Positions 17,692-26,704 of a stretch of 64,000 nt of DNA are shown in pieces. The translations under genes and the position numbers were made by a program. Source of the stretch: Collinsella sp. TM10-22 (GTDB taxonomy: Bacteria; Actinomycetota; Coriobacteriia; Coriobacteriales; Coriobacteriaceae); contig NZ_QSOC01000007.1 of the NCBI RefSeq assembly GCF_003466125.1, positions 57,207 to 121,206 on the forward strand, in the 5' to 3' direction. The notes under the pieces are model-generated. The model saw only the letters and a list, made by a program, of their open reading frames with translations. It was not told the DNA's origin and made no database searches. How positions within the stretch are numbered: the first letter of the stretch is position 1; each line of letters begins with the position of its first letter.

Positions 17692-17727
17692 GCACATCAC
17701 CCACGGCAAGCACATCACTCACGACAA
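17692..17727 (+). repeat. Two 18-bp tandem repeats upstream of island gene 1
   Basis: Repeat units 17692-17709 and 17710-17727 share GCACATCAC, then a variable base, then CACG, variable, CAA. A degenerate third unit may follow. They end 46 bases before the first island start and could be a regulator or initiator binding site. Confidence 0.5.
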
Positions 17728-17773
17728 CCAACACATCAACAAACAGCACGAACATCAACCGATTGGAGAAGCT

Positions 17774-18664
17774 ATGACAAACCACCACGCCGAAGGCGGC
17801 GATAAGAAAAGCATTCTGGATGCCCGCATTGAGCGAGCATATGCAAACGAATATGACGCCGCCTTTGCCGCCGCGACCATCAAGAACTACGCGTCGCTAC
17901 CGCTCGCGACGATCTTGGCCGACCACCCTCAACTGCTGAAGCGCTGCACAAAGATCATGGGCGACCCCGACATTCGCAAGCTGACAGACCCCTATGCCCC
18001 AAAACGCGGCAACGATTCGTACGTTCTTACCGTAGGCTGCCTAGCCCATATGCTTACGGCGCTCGACACGAAACTCAAGCTCGAATGGGAACCCGACGAG
18101 CGTCATGAACTCGAAAGCAAGCGGAACACCCTGCGCACCGCACTGTTCCTTCCGTTGGACGGCCTCAAGCGCTGCAACGTCGAGCTCAATACACAGGTAC
18201 GGCAAAAGCCCGGCACCGCGGGGCAGAAAACTCCAAGACCCCATGCGGCCGTCGTCGACCGCAACCGATATAACCGCATGACCGCGCACTTTTCCGCCGA
18301 GGGAGCAGCCATAAGGACGCTGATCGACCTGCTGTGCCTCCTGAGCATCAACGAGCTATTTGAGGGCTATCTCGCCCTTGTTCCCGCGACGGCACCCAAG
18401 TCGGTAGCAAAGATCATCGAGACCTGCAGACGCCAGTTTGAGCGTCATCGCAATGGCAGCGAGATGAACGCCAGCATCGCGCAGTACTACGCGGCTCATT
18501 ACAAAAATGACGGATGCACCCCCGTCGAGCATCAGCTGCAGCTCGCCTACACCACGCCCGTCGCAACGCTCTATCGCTTTGGAGCCCTTGGCGCTTGCGA
18601 GCCGCACGGACAGGCAGTCTGCCCCGCAACCGAGCTCGATCTTAGGCTCGGACGAACCCTGTAG
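17774..18664 (+). CDS. Uncharacterised protein of the ClpP-TraG island
   Basis: I do not recognise a family. The protein has 296 residues, no signal peptide and no clear membrane helix apart from a moderately hydrophobic stretch around LIDLLCLLSINELFEGYLAL (about residues 177-196). The first third is rich in Ala, Leu and charged residues and looks helical; the middle has a basic Pro-rich segment. TTGGAGAAG precedes ATG 17774. A ClpP-like and a TraG-like gene follow in the same direction (63-base gap, then 8-base overlap), so the three probably form one operon. A relaxosome accessory or substrate-presenting role is only a guess. Confidence 0.7.
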   Translation: MTNHHAEGGDKKSILDARIERAYANEYDAAFAAATIKNYASLPLATILADHPQLLKRCTKIMGDPDIRKLTDPYAPKRGNDSYVLTVGCLAHMLTALDTKLKLEWEPDERHELESKRNTLRTALFLPLDGLKRCNVELNTQVRQKPGTAGQKTPRPHAAVVDRNRYNRMTAHFSAEGAAIRTLIDLLCLLSINELFEGYLALVPATAPKSVAKIIETCRRQFERHRNGSEMNASIAQYYAAHYKNDGCTPVEHQLQLAYTTPVATLYRFGALGACEPHGQAVCPATELDLRLGRTL

Positions 18665-18727
18665 CCCGCCAGCCCCTCCGCGGGCAGCGACCCTATTCCA
18701 CAACACCACCAACAGAAAGGAGTCCCC

Positions 18728-19345
18728 ATGGACACCAATCATTCCCCCGTCATCAGTCCCCTCACCATGCGCGAATCCGCCCGAGGTATCACGCTCACCA
18801 GCATTTACGATGAGATGCTCGCCCGTCGCGAGCTCTCCGTCATGGGAAACATCGAAACCCCGATGGCCCACGACCTGTGCCAGCAAATCCGCCTGCTCGA
18901 TGCCACCGACCCCAGCCGTCCCATCACCATATTTGTCGCCAGCACCGGGGGAAGCGTTCGATCGGGTCTTGCTATCTATGACGCCATGCGCCTCGCATCG
19001 TGCCCCATCCGCACCGTCTGTCTGGAATTCGCCGCGTCCATGGGCGCCGTGATCTTTATGGGCGGCGACGATCGCCGTATGGCGCCCCATGCGGAGCTCA
19101 TGATTCACGACCCGCTGATCCCCCAGGGGGCAGGCGGCTCGGCACTTGCGCTGCAGGAAACCAGCCGGCGTCTCATGCAGACCCGCAAGACCCTCACGCA
19201 AATCCTCTCGGACCGCAGCGGTCTCACGCCCAAGCGTATCCAGTCCCTCACTGCAAAAGACACCTACCTTTCGGCCGAGCGCGCCGTCGAACTCGGCTTT
19301 GCCCACGAAATCCTCTCGACCACCAAGGAGGTCGCCCATGTCTAA
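18728..19345 (+). CDS. ClpP-like serine protease of the island
   Basis: Crotonase-fold ClpP-family protein of 205 residues. The full catalytic triad seems present: Ser in FAASMGAVIFMGG (about residue 103), His in LMIHDPL (about 122) and Asp in KDTYLSAERAVELGFAHEI (about 177). FVASTGGSVRSGLAIYDAM is the oxyanion and handle region. It is not the housekeeping clpP: the N-terminal loop differs and it is tied to a TraG gene. AAAGGAG precedes ATG 18728. Mobile-element and phage ClpP relatives process structural or secreted proteins. Confidence 0.85.
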   Translation: MDTNHSPVISPLTMRESARGITLTSIYDEMLARRELSVMGNIETPMAHDLCQQIRLLDATDPSRPITIFVASTGGSVRSGLAIYDAMRLASCPIRTVCLEFAASMGAVIFMGGDDRRMAPHAELMIHDPLIPQGAGGSALALQETSRRLMQTRKTLTQILSDRSGLTPKRIQSLTAKDTYLSAERAVELGFAHEILSTTKEVAHV

Positions 19346-20642
19346 CCTCGCCAGCCGCCTCGCCGCATCTGAGTCCGCATCGTCCACCATCCTCGCCAAG
19401 GATCGAACGCTTTCCTGCGACACCCGCCAAACGGGACTCAACAACAATGCACTTGTGATCGGCCCCTCGGGAGCCGGCAAGACCCGAAACGTCCTCAAGC
19501 CCAACCTGCTGCAAATGAACGCAAGCTACATCGTGCTCGACACCAAAGGCACGCTCTGTCGCGAAGTGGGACCCGTGCTGGCAGCCCACGGTTACCGCGT
19601 GCAATGTCTCAACTTCGCCGACCTCAACACCGTCCCGGTCCTTGCATGCGGCATCGAGCGCTGCGGCTACAACCCCCTAAGGCACATTCGCCGCAAGGCG
19701 GACGGCAGGCCCAACCAGCAGGACATCCTCTCGGTGGCAAAGGCCATCTGCCCCATCGAGGACAACAACCAGCCTTTTTGGGATCATGCGGCGGCAAACC
19801 TGCTGTCGTGTCTTATCGCCTACGTCACCGAACAGCTACCCGCCGAGGAGCAGACGATCAGCTCGGTCATCAAGCTGATCGAGCACCTGCAGGACGGTGC
19901 CACGGGTCGATTGTTTGACGACCTGATCACGACCGACCCCCAAAGCTATGCCCTCTCGCTATGGCGGCGCTACGCCATTACGCAAAATGCCGAGCGCATG
20001 CACGCAAGCATCGTCGGCATCCTTGCCGAAAAGGTCATGTGTCTGGGATTCGACGGTGCGGCACAGCTCTATCGTGAGTGCCACCAGGTGGACTTCGCTT
20101 CCATGGGACACACCCCCTGCGCCCTGTTTGTAACCGTGAGCGATATTGACCGCAATCTCGATCCGCTGACCGGCCTCTTTATTTCGCAGGCGTTTATGGG
20201 CCTCATTCGTGAGGCCGATAGGCAGCCCGACGGCAGCCTGCCCGTGCCCGTGCGCTTTATGCTCGATGACTTCGCAAATCTGCAGATCCCCCAGATCGAC
20301 AACGTGCTCTCGATTATCCGAAGCCGCAACATCTGGGCAACGCTGCTGCTGCAGTCGACCAACCAGCTCGATGCGCTCTATGGCGAGGCACGCGCACGCT
20401 CCATCATGGGCAACTGCGACACGCATCTGGTGCTGGCGTTCCAGGATCCCGAGAGTGCCCGGGCGTTTTCCGACCGCGCCGACGCGCTGCCCAGCACGCT
20501 CATGGCGACGCCGATTGATCGCTCGTGGCTTTTTGTACGCGGTCGCACTCCCGAACAGGTCGAGCGCTTTAGGCTCGAAGACCATCCGCTCTACGGGGAG
20601 CTGCCCGAGGCGCAGCGAGGCCATGCGGAGGCCGAGATCTAG
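19338..20642 (+). CDS. TraG/VirD4-like coupling ATPase without membrane domain
   Basis: 434-residue ATPase of the type IV secretion coupling protein family. Walker A is GPSGAGKT at residues 42-49, followed by KPNLLQ; Walker B is FMLDDFANL, with IRSRNIWATLLLQSTNQL and MGNCDTHLVLAFQDPE as in TraG. Family members usually have two N-terminal membrane helices and 550-700 residues; here the Walker A is only 40 residues from the start, so the anchor is missing. It overlaps the ClpP-like gene by 8 bases with AAGGAGG before its ATG. No relaxase, integrase or mating-pair genes are seen nearby. Confidence 0.86.
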   Translation: MSNLASRLAASESASSTILAKDRTLSCDTRQTGLNNNALVIGPSGAGKTRNVLKPNLLQMNASYIVLDTKGTLCREVGPVLAAHGYRVQCLNFADLNTVPVLACGIERCGYNPLRHIRRKADGRPNQQDILSVAKAICPIEDNNQPFWDHAAANLLSCLIAYVTEQLPAEEQTISSVIKLIEHLQDGATGRLFDDLITTDPQSYALSLWRRYAITQNAERMHASIVGILAEKVMCLGFDGAAQLYRECHQVDFASMGHTPCALFVTVSDIDRNLDPLTGLFISQAFMGLIREADRQPDGSLPVPVRFMLDDFANLQIPQIDNVLSIIRSRNIWATLLLQSTNQLDALYGEARARSIMGNCDTHLVLAFQDPESARAFSDRADALPSTLMATPIDRSWLFVRGRTPEQVERFRLEDHPLYGELPEAQRGHAEAEI

Positions 20643-20718
20643 GCGCAGGGTTCTCGCGGCGCGCGGCGCCCCGGCGATGTTCCACAAAGGCCGTGCGCCC
20701 CGGGACCACGGCAAAGCA

Positions 20719-20752
20719 AAGGGGCCCGCATCCGATAGGATACGGGCCCCTG
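20719..20752 (-). terminator. pgi terminator
   Basis: GGGGCCCGCATCC pairs with GGATACGGGCCCC around GATA, 32 bases past the pgi stop. It also faces the convergent TraG gene and may stop both transcripts. Confidence 0.75.
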
Positions 20753-20783
20753 ACTATAAGACGCGATGCGTTAACAGCAGCGA

Positions 20784-22478
20784 CTACTTGCGATGCGCGC
20801 GATAGAACTCGATAAGCGCCTGAGTCGAAGCGTCCTGCTCGGCCTTGGCGGCGTCGTCATGGAAGGCCGGAGTGATCTGCTTGGCAAGCTGCTTGCCCAG
20901 CTCGACGCCCCACTGGTCGTAGGAGTCGATACCCCAGACCGTGCCCTCGACAAACGTGATGTGCTCGTACAGGGCGATGAGCTCGCCGAGTGCGAACGGG
21001 GTCAGCGTATCGCCGAAGATCGAGGTCGTCGGGCGATTGCCCTCAAAGCAGCGGGCCGGAACGATCTGCTCGGGCGTGCCCTCGGCGCGCACCTCGTCGG
21101 CCGTCTTGCCAAAGGCGAGCGCCTTGGTCTGGGCCAAGAAGTTGCCCAGGAACAGCTCGTGGACATCCTGACCGCTGTCGGTTGCGGGGTTGGCAGTGTT
21201 GGCGAAGGCAATGAAGTCGGCCGGGACCACCACGGTGCCCTGGTGCAGCAGCTGGTAGAAGGCATGCTGGCCGTTGGTGCCGGGCTCGCCCCAGAAGATC
21301 TCACCGGTGTCGGAGGTCACGGCGCTGCCGTCCCAGCGGACATGCTTGCCGTTGGACTCCATAGTGAGCTGCTGCAGGTAGGCCGGGAAACGGTGCAGGT
21401 ACTGGCAGTACGGAAGCACGGCGTGGCTCTTGGAACCAAAGAAGTTAACGTACCAGACGTTGAGCAGGCCCATCAGCGCGACGGCGTTGTTCTCGAGCGG
21501 GGTGTTGCAGAAGTACTCGTCGATGGCGTGGAAGCCCTCGAGGAACTGCTGGAAACGCTCGGGGCCGAGCACGACGATCAGCGACAGGCCCACGGCGGAG
21601 TCAACGGAATAGCGGCCGCCGACCCAGTTCCAGAAGCCAAAGGCGTTGGCCGGGTCGATACCGAAGGCCTCAACCTTCTCGAGTGCGGTGGAAACGGCGA
21701 CGAAGTGCTTTGCCACGGCCTCGGCGTTCTGTTCATTGGAACCATCGATGGCGCCCTGAGCCTTGAGCTGCTCGAGCATCCAGGTCTTGACCTCGCGGGC
21801 GTTGGTGAGGGTCTCGAGCGTGGTGAAGGTCTTGGAGACGATGATCACGAGCGTGGTCTCGGGATCGAGGCCCTTGAGCTTCTCGGCCTGGTCGTTGGGG
21901 TCGATGTTGGAGATATAGCGGCAATCGATACCGGCGTCGGCATAGGGACGCAGGGCCTCGTAAGCCATGACCGGACCCAGATCGGAGCCGCCGATGCCGA
22001 TGGACACCAGGTGCTCGATCTTCTTGCCGGTAACGCCTTTCCACCCACCGGAGCGCACGCGCTCGGCGAAGGCATACATGCGGTCAAGGACCTCGTGCAC
22101 GTCGGCGACAACGTCCTGGCCGTCGACGATGAGCTGGCCCTTCTCGCTGGCCGGGCGGCGCAGCGCGGTATGCAGGACGGCACGGTCCTCGGTGGTGTTG
22201 ATGTGCTCGCCGGAGAACATGGCGTCACGGCGCTCCTCGAGTTTCACCTCGCGGGCAAGGTCGCACAGGAGCTTGACGGTCTCGTCGGTCACCAGGTTCT
22301 TAGACAGGTCGAAGTGCAGGTCACCGGCGTCAAAGCTCAGCTTGTTCACACGCTCGGGATCGGCGGCGAACCAGGCCTTGAGGTCGATACCCTCGGCCTC
22401 GAGCTTCTCCTGATGAGCCTCGAGCGCCTTCCAAGCGTCAGTCGACGTAGCATCGATAGGTGCGGCAACAGTTGCCAT
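20784..22478 (-). CDS. pgi: Glucose-6-phosphate isomerase
   Basis: Interconverts glucose 6-phosphate and fructose 6-phosphate in glycolysis. 564 residues, the long form common in proteobacteria and some actinobacteria. Visible are [30 protein letters not shown], the signature [19 protein letters not shown] near residue 265, the catalytic Glu/His region and the C-terminal [25 protein letters not shown] lies 4 bases before ATG 22478. Its last 10 codons are duplicated at 17.3 kb, so the gene end appears to be an insertion target for the island. Confidence 0.95.
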   Translation of the reverse strand: MATVAAPIDATSTDAWKALEAHQEKLEAEGIDLKAWFAADPERVNKLSFDAGDLHFDLSKNLVTDETVKLLCDLAREVKLEERRDAMFSGEHINTTEDRAVLHTALRRPASEKGQLIVDGQDVVADVHEVLDRMYAFAERVRSGGWKGVTGKKIEHLVSIGIGGSDLGPVMAYEALRPYADAGIDCRYISNIDPNDQAEKLKGLDPETTLVIIVSKTFTTLETLTNAREVKTWMLEQLKAQGAIDGSNEQNAEAVAKHFVAVSTALEKVEAFGIDPANAFGFWNWVGGRYSVDSAVGLSLIVVLGPERFQQFLEGFHAIDEYFCNTPLENNAVALMGLLNVWYVNFFGSKSHAVLPYCQYLHRFPAYLQQLTMESNGKHVRWDGSAVTSDTGEIFWGEPGTNGQHAFYQLLHQGTVVVPADFIAFANTANPATDSGQDVHELFLGNFLAQTKALAFGKTADEVRAEGTPEQIVPARCFEGNRPTTSIFGDTLTPFALGELIALYEHITFVEGTVWGIDSYDQWGVELGKQLAKQITPAFHDDAAKAEQDASTQALIEFYRAHRK

Positions 22479-22608
22479 AAAGTCCTCCTCGGCATACGGG
22501 CGCACGCCTCCATGCGCCCGGACATTCAGATTCCACTATTCTAACGCAGGTCAAGACTACAATCAGCGAGCGTTGCCAATCGGCCCCCAAACGGCAACCG
22601 ACCAAATA

Positions 22609-22664
22609 GGGACAGGTTTATTTTGGCAGGTCAAACGCTTTACCTACCAAAATTAACCTGTTCC
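22609..22664. repeat. Palindromic element GGGACAGG/CCTGTTCC
   Basis: Arms 22609-22630 and 22643-22664 match over 22 bases with 3 mismatches. It lies 13 bases past the stop of the iron-ADH-like gene and 130 bases upstream of pgi. No T run follows on the minus strand. Confidence 0.7.
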
Positions 22665-22677
22665 TTCCTGGCAAATA

Positions 22678-23202
22678 TTAGGCCGCGGCGCACACACTGC
22701 CGAGCAGCTCGCGCAGAGGAGACCCAATGCCCTCCAGCAGTTCGGGCGCGATAATGGCAAAAACCGGAACCTCACCGGTGCCCACGACAGCAGGCACCTT
22801 GCCCTCCGAGACAATGCATCCATAAGGCACAAAGCCGTCTTCGCCGGCATCGAGCGTCGCCATGCGACGGGCGAGTTCGCGTGCAAAGCCGGCAGTATCG
22901 GCATCGCCAATCGCCAAGACAAAGTCCACGCCTTCGTCGGTCGCCAGGGCCACGGCTTCGTCGATCGGCTCGTCTCCCCCGTCGCCCTCAACCGAGCCGC
23001 AGCGGAAAAGCACGCGCTCGAGCAGAGCTCGATCAAGCGAGCCGAGTGCCGCCGAGACAAGCTCATCGCGCGTATGCTTGTCGCCACCCAGCACGACCAA
23101 CGCCTTGGTGCCACCGTAGTGAGCGACCAATCGTCCGCACCAGCGAGCCACGTCTCCATCCGCAACAAGGCGCGTCGGCATACCAAACCCATAATTGACC
23201 AT
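22678..23202 (-). CDS. Half-length iron-containing alcohol dehydrogenase-like protein
   Basis: 174 residues that resemble only the N-terminal Rossmann-like domain of iron-dependent alcohol dehydrogenases: VNYGFGMPTRLVADGD at the start, ALVVLGGDKHTRDEL, and a DFVLAIGDADT strand in place of the usual GGGSxxD motif. The iron-binding helical half is missing. The ATG at 23202 is chosen because the family homology begins there; an ATG at 23253 is in frame. The full length suggests a stable short protein or an old truncation. I cannot assign a reaction. Confidence 0.55.
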   Translation of the reverse strand: MVNYGFGMPTRLVADGDVARWCGRLVAHYGGTKALVVLGGDKHTRDELVSAALGSLDRALLERVLFRCGSVEGDGGDEPIDEAVALATDEGVDFVLAIGDADTAGFARELARRMATLDAGEDGFVPYGCIVSEGKVPAVVGTGEVPVFAIIAPELLEGIGSPLRELLGSVCAAA

Positions 23203-23440
23203 CTTTCCCACAACCCCTCCGTGCGTATAGGCGGTATCAATCGTTAGGCCCATGCTACGAAGCGAGGTTTTCCGAGCTGTTTCGCACTCTTTAGAGCCGC
23301 GTTAAAAACCCGATGCAGCCGCACGACCATACCCACCAAAACAAACCAGTCCCTTTTTGGCAGGTTTTGACGATGTCCGCGCAAGCAGGTATTATCGAAC
23401 AGGTATTCGATAAGAACATGTGTTTGATGGGAGGGCACGC

Positions 23441-24946
23441 GTGGAGCACGAGCAGCATACCTATATCTGCATCGACCTTAAGACGTTCTACGCCAGCGTC
23501 GAGTGTGTCGACCGCGGGCTCGACCCACTCACCACGTGCCTGGTCGTTGCCGACGAATCGCGCGGACGCACGACCATCTGTCTTGCCATCACGCAGGCCA
23601 TGAAAGACCTCGGGATACACAACCGCTGCCGTCTGTTCGAGATTCCCGACGGCATCGACTACATCAAGGCCGTACCGCGCATGCAGCACTACATGGAGGT
23701 GTCGGCGAAAATCTACGGCATCTATCTGGAATACGTGAGCCCGCAAGACATTCACGTCTATTCAATCGACGAGTGCTTTATCGACGTGACGCCCTATCTA
23801 GACCTCTACCACACCGATGCCGAAGGGTTCGCCTGCATGTTGCGCGACGAGGTCCTCGCGCGCACCGGCATCACGGCCACCGTCGGTATCGGCCCCAACC
23901 TATTCCAGGCTAAGGTGGCGCTCGATATTACCGCAAAGCACGTACCCAGCCGCATCGGCATACTCGATAACGAAACCTTTCGCAAGGAGATCTGGCCGCA
24001 TCGACCCATCACCGATATCTGGGGTATCGGCCCCGGTGTGGCGGCCCGGCTCGAAAAGTACGGCGTCTACGACCTGATGGGCGTAGCCGCGCTCGACGAA
24101 AACCTGCTTTACGATGAACTCGGCGTCAATGCCGAGTATCTCATCGACCACGCCTTCGGGCGCGAGCCGACAACCATCGCCGATATCCAAGCCTATCGCC
24201 CGCAGGCAACCTCAACCACCACAGGACAGGTGCTCTCAAAGGGCTATGCCTACGAGCAGGCCTACACCGTCTTGCGCGAGATGGTCGACAACGCCGTACT
24301 GGACTTGGTCGATAAGCACGTGGTGTGTGACAGCATCTCGCTCTTCGTGGGCTACGCGAGCGAGCGAGCCGACATACGCCGACTCGATGCCAGCGGCACG
24401 GCGCAATATGTAGACGGATGCGGACACCTGCGCTCGAGCACGTCAGGTATCGAGCCTACCGCGACCGCCGGCCCCGAACTCGCGCCCCGTGCGCCCAAGC
24501 CCGTCCAGCGCGATGACGAACGGCGTCGCCTGGTGCGCGAGGCGCAGGCAATCGACGGCATCTTTGTGGGGGAACACGGCGGCAAACCGCGCGGTGGCTA
24601 TGCCGCACTCTTCGCACACTCCAACGCCTCGCGAAAACTGCCCGAGCGCACCAATTCATTTAAGAAGATCATGGGTTACTTCGATGAGCTCTGGGCGCAG
24701 ACTGTCGACCCCAAACGACCGATCAAGCGCATCAACCTGGGCTTTGGCAATCTCATGCCCGAGGAATTCGCTACCGTCGATCTGTTCAGCAACGTCGAGG
24801 CCGACGAGCGCGAACGCGATCTGGCGCGCGCCGTGTTGGCCGTGAAAGGCAAGTACGGCAAGAACGCCCTGGTCAAAGGATTGAGCTTTACCGCCGGCGC
24901 CACCGCACGCGAGCGCAACGATCAGGTAGGAGGACATCGTGCCTAA
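23441..24946 (+). CDS. Y-family DNA polymerase (UvrX/ImpB-like)
   Basis: Error-prone lesion-bypass polymerase of 501 residues. Catalytic acidic residues are seen in CIDLKTFYASVECVDRGLDP at the N-terminus and YSIDECFIDV near residue 107; a helix-hairpin-helix GIGPGVAARLEKYGV follows near 197. It is longer than DinB and contains an insertion of about 60 residues after residue 315. GGGAGGG precedes the GTG at 23441. The YolD-like gene overlaps its end, as in uvrX-yolD pairs of Firmicutes. Likely damage-induced, but no clear LexA box was found. Confidence 0.88.
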   Translation: MEHEQHTYICIDLKTFYASVECVDRGLDPLTTCLVVADESRGRTTICLAITQAMKDLGIHNRCRLFEIPDGIDYIKAVPRMQHYMEVSAKIYGIYLEYVSPQDIHVYSIDECFIDVTPYLDLYHTDAEGFACMLRDEVLARTGITATVGIGPNLFQAKVALDITAKHVPSRIGILDNETFRKEIWPHRPITDIWGIGPGVAARLEKYGVYDLMGVAALDENLLYDELGVNAEYLIDHAFGREPTTIADIQAYRPQATSTTTGQVLSKGYAYEQAYTVLREMVDNAVLDLVDKHVVCDSISLFVGYASERADIRRLDASGTAQYVDGCGHLRSSTSGIEPTATAGPELAPRAPKPVQRDDERRRLVREAQAIDGIFVGEHGGKPRGGYAALFAHSNASRKLPERTNSFKKIMGYFDELWAQTVDPKRPIKRINLGFGNLMPEEFATVDLFSNVEADERERDLARAVLAVKGKYGKNALVKGLSFTAGATARERNDQVGGHRA

Positions 24947-25364
24947 GCCCCAACAACAACCGATGCGGCCGCCGACACCATTTGAGCGCCTGGCGGACCC
25001 CGAGGGAAGACGTCGTTCCGCCGACCCCAAACTCACCGCCAACGGCGCCGTTCGCGCCGGGCGCGCCGCGCAGTTTATGCCCTTCGCCGCTCTCACGGGA
25101 TACTACGAGCTCGTACGCAAGCAAGAAATCACTGTCGAGCCCAAATGCGAACTCACGGAAGAAAAAGCCCTCGAGCTTTCGAAAAAGCTCGAGGGCCTCA
25201 AACGCGGCGACTTGGTTCGCGTCACCTATTACGATACGTACGGTTATCGTAGCCGTACCGGCATTCTCGATGAAGTGCTCCCCGCATTCAAGCTGCTCAA
25301 ACTTAAGGATATCGCCATTAACTTCGACGATATCCAAGACGTGGAGCTGCGCGGCCGAGCCTAA
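24939..25364 (+). CDS. YolD-like protein
   Basis: 141 residues; the conserved YolD block is RAAQFMPFAALTGYYELVRKQE, followed by KCELTEEKALELSKKLEGL and a C-terminal half predicted as beta strands (VRVTYYDTYGYR). YolD proteins are regularly encoded with UvrX-type polymerases and have been proposed to act like UmuD. GTG 24939 has AGGAGG before it and overlaps the polymerase gene by 8 bases, so the two are coupled. Confidence 0.82.
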   Translation: MPKPQQQPMRPPTPFERLADPEGRRRSADPKLTANGAVRAGRAAQFMPFAALTGYYELVRKQEITVEPKCELTEEKALELSKKLEGLKRGDLVRVTYYDTYGYRSRTGILDEVLPAFKLLKLKDIAINFDDIQDVELRGRA

Positions 25365-25392
25365 TCGAACGCCTCGGCCTCGATGCGAGCGA

Positions 25393-25776
25393 CTAGAGCC
25401 TCATGACGTAATAACCCGCGCCCCTTACCACGGCCTCAAGCGTCTCGCGGCCAATCGGATGCTTCGAGCGCACGCGCGCTGTGTGGTCCGCAAACGTCAC
25501 CGTTGCCCACACGCCATGCAGCGCATTAAGGGCATTCTCAACGTTGTGCGCGCAGCCATCACAACTCATGCCGCCAATGAGCAGCTCATCGCAGTAGGGG
25601 TAGTGAGATTTGTCGGTATCGGCCACCACGACCCTTTTAACTTTTTTGCCACTCGAGCCATCGCTGCAGCAGCTTTTGCCGCGCGTCGATGCGACAATGC
25701 GGCGCAGTCCAAAGAACATACCGACGGCAATTACGGCCAGTACGATGATATTCGCAGGGTTAAGCAGATCTTCCAT
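25393..25776 (-). CDS. Membrane-anchored heavy-metal-associated (HMA) domain protein
   Basis: 127 residues. An N-terminal membrane helix (about residues 8-24) is followed by SCCSDGSSGKK, resembling FeoB-associated Cys-rich proteins, then an HMA fold with the metal motif GMSCDGCAHNVENAL near residue 69. It probably binds copper or another soft metal at the membrane. No copper ATPase or feo gene is adjacent. The DUF3793-flavodoxin pair starts 177 bases away on the other strand. Confidence 0.8.
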   Translation of the reverse strand: MEDLLNPANIIVLAVIAVGMFFGLRRIVASTRGKSCCSDGSSGKKVKRVVVADTDKSHYPYCDELLIGGMSCDGCAHNVENALNALHGVWATVTFADHTARVRSKHPIGRETLEAVVRGAGYYVMRL

Positions 25777-25953
25777 GCGCTCCCCTTTCCTCGTAGCTCA
25801 TTCAGAGATACCCGCGTGAGGTGTCACCATCCTACCCCTAGCTCATGTCAGTTCAATCAAATAGTTTCCTATTTCTTACTTTTTAGTTGAACTAGGCTTA
25901 CTTTCGTGTATAAGTTTTCCTTGGTTAACAGGTGAGGACTCAAAAGGGGGACC

Positions 25954-26658
25954 ATGACTCGAACCATAGACATCCCAACGTTTCAGGCAGCGGTCGTGCG
26001 CAACTGCTCCCCCACGCTCGCGGGCATCAAACCAGCATCGCTTTTTACCTATCTCGACATCTATGCCCATCAGGATGGCTCGAGTGCGACCGCGCCGATC
26101 GCCGATCGACGCGGTCGCCTGCTCAACGTCATAGCCCAGTGCAACCACGAACTCGACCCGCTCGGCATCCACCTGAGTGTTTTGGTCTGGCGTCCCTGCG
26201 GGGCGCTTGTGTACGCATATCGGCCCCATAGCCTCGCCACATACCTTGCGGACCCGCGCGCCAAAACGGCGCTCGCCAAGGAGGGCTACGACACCGACAA
26301 TCTGCCAATATGTCTCGCACACCTGGCATCACGCATCGCGCTCGCGAGCACTAACGCCGCGGAATGCGCCTGTGACCAGGCACGGTGTGCATTGGACCAT
26401 CAAGCCCACTGCAATAACAGCTGCACCTGTGAGTTCCCCCACGAAATTGGCTACTTTTTGGGATACCCCTACGACGACGTCCATCAGGTCATCGTCCAGC
26501 ATGGCGAGAACTACAAGGTCTTTGGAGCTTGGAAGGTCTACACAAATGTCGAGCAAGCGCTTGCGACGTTCGAATCCTACCACGCTTGCACGCAGCACCT
26601 CACCCATATCTACCAGCAGGGCCACAGCCTCGCAAAACTTGCCCAGGCAACCCGATAG
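25954..26658 (+). CDS. DUF3793 family protein
   Basis: 234 residues. The signature is the C-terminal HEIGYFLGYPYDDVHQVIVQHGENYKVFGAWKVY (split here as HEIGYFLGYPYDD and YKVFGAWKVY). A Cys-rich segment with seven Cys between about residues 140 and 168 may bind metal or an Fe-S cluster. In clostridia such genes sit beside flavodoxins and iron or haem uptake genes; the function is unknown. AAAAGGGGG precedes the ATG. A flavodoxin follows after 46 bases. Confidence 0.82.
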   Translation: MTRTIDIPTFQAAVVRNCSPTLAGIKPASLFTYLDIYAHQDGSSATAPIADRRGRLLNVIAQCNHELDPLGIHLSVLVWRPCGALVYAYRPHSLATYLADPRAKTALAKEGYDTDNLPICLAHLASRIALASTNAAECACDQARCALDHQAHCNNSCTCEFPHEIGYFLGYPYDDVHQVIVQHGENYKVFGAWKVYTNVEQALATFESYHACTQHLTHIYQQGHSLAKLAQATR

Positions 26659-26704
26659 AACATACAAACCGCGGCCGCACGCCGCACAACCGAAAGGAAA
26701 ACAT

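Larger units (their letters stand above)
16908..17773. other. 866-bp non-coding stretch before the island
   Basis: Contains the deoC upstream region, a strong hairpin (17219-17251), a 32-base copy of the pgi 3' end (17279-17310) and two 18-base tandem repeats (17692-17727) just before the first island gene. I see no convincing coding region in it. A possible promoter for the island is TTGCAA at about 17403 with TAAGTT 17 bases downstream. Confidence 0.6.

Noticed and set aside
17692..17760. CRISPR array
   Set aside because: Only two short direct repeats without spacers of constant length and no cas genes.
18728..19345. Housekeeping clpP
   Set aside because: Gene context (TraG overlap), divergent N-terminus and absence of clpX or tig neighbours argue for an element-borne paralogue.
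20793..22544. Very long plus-strand reading frame over pgi
   Set aside because: It is the antisense frame of pgi; high GC and codon bias leave few stops, and its protein shows Val/Leu/Gly repeats without motifs.
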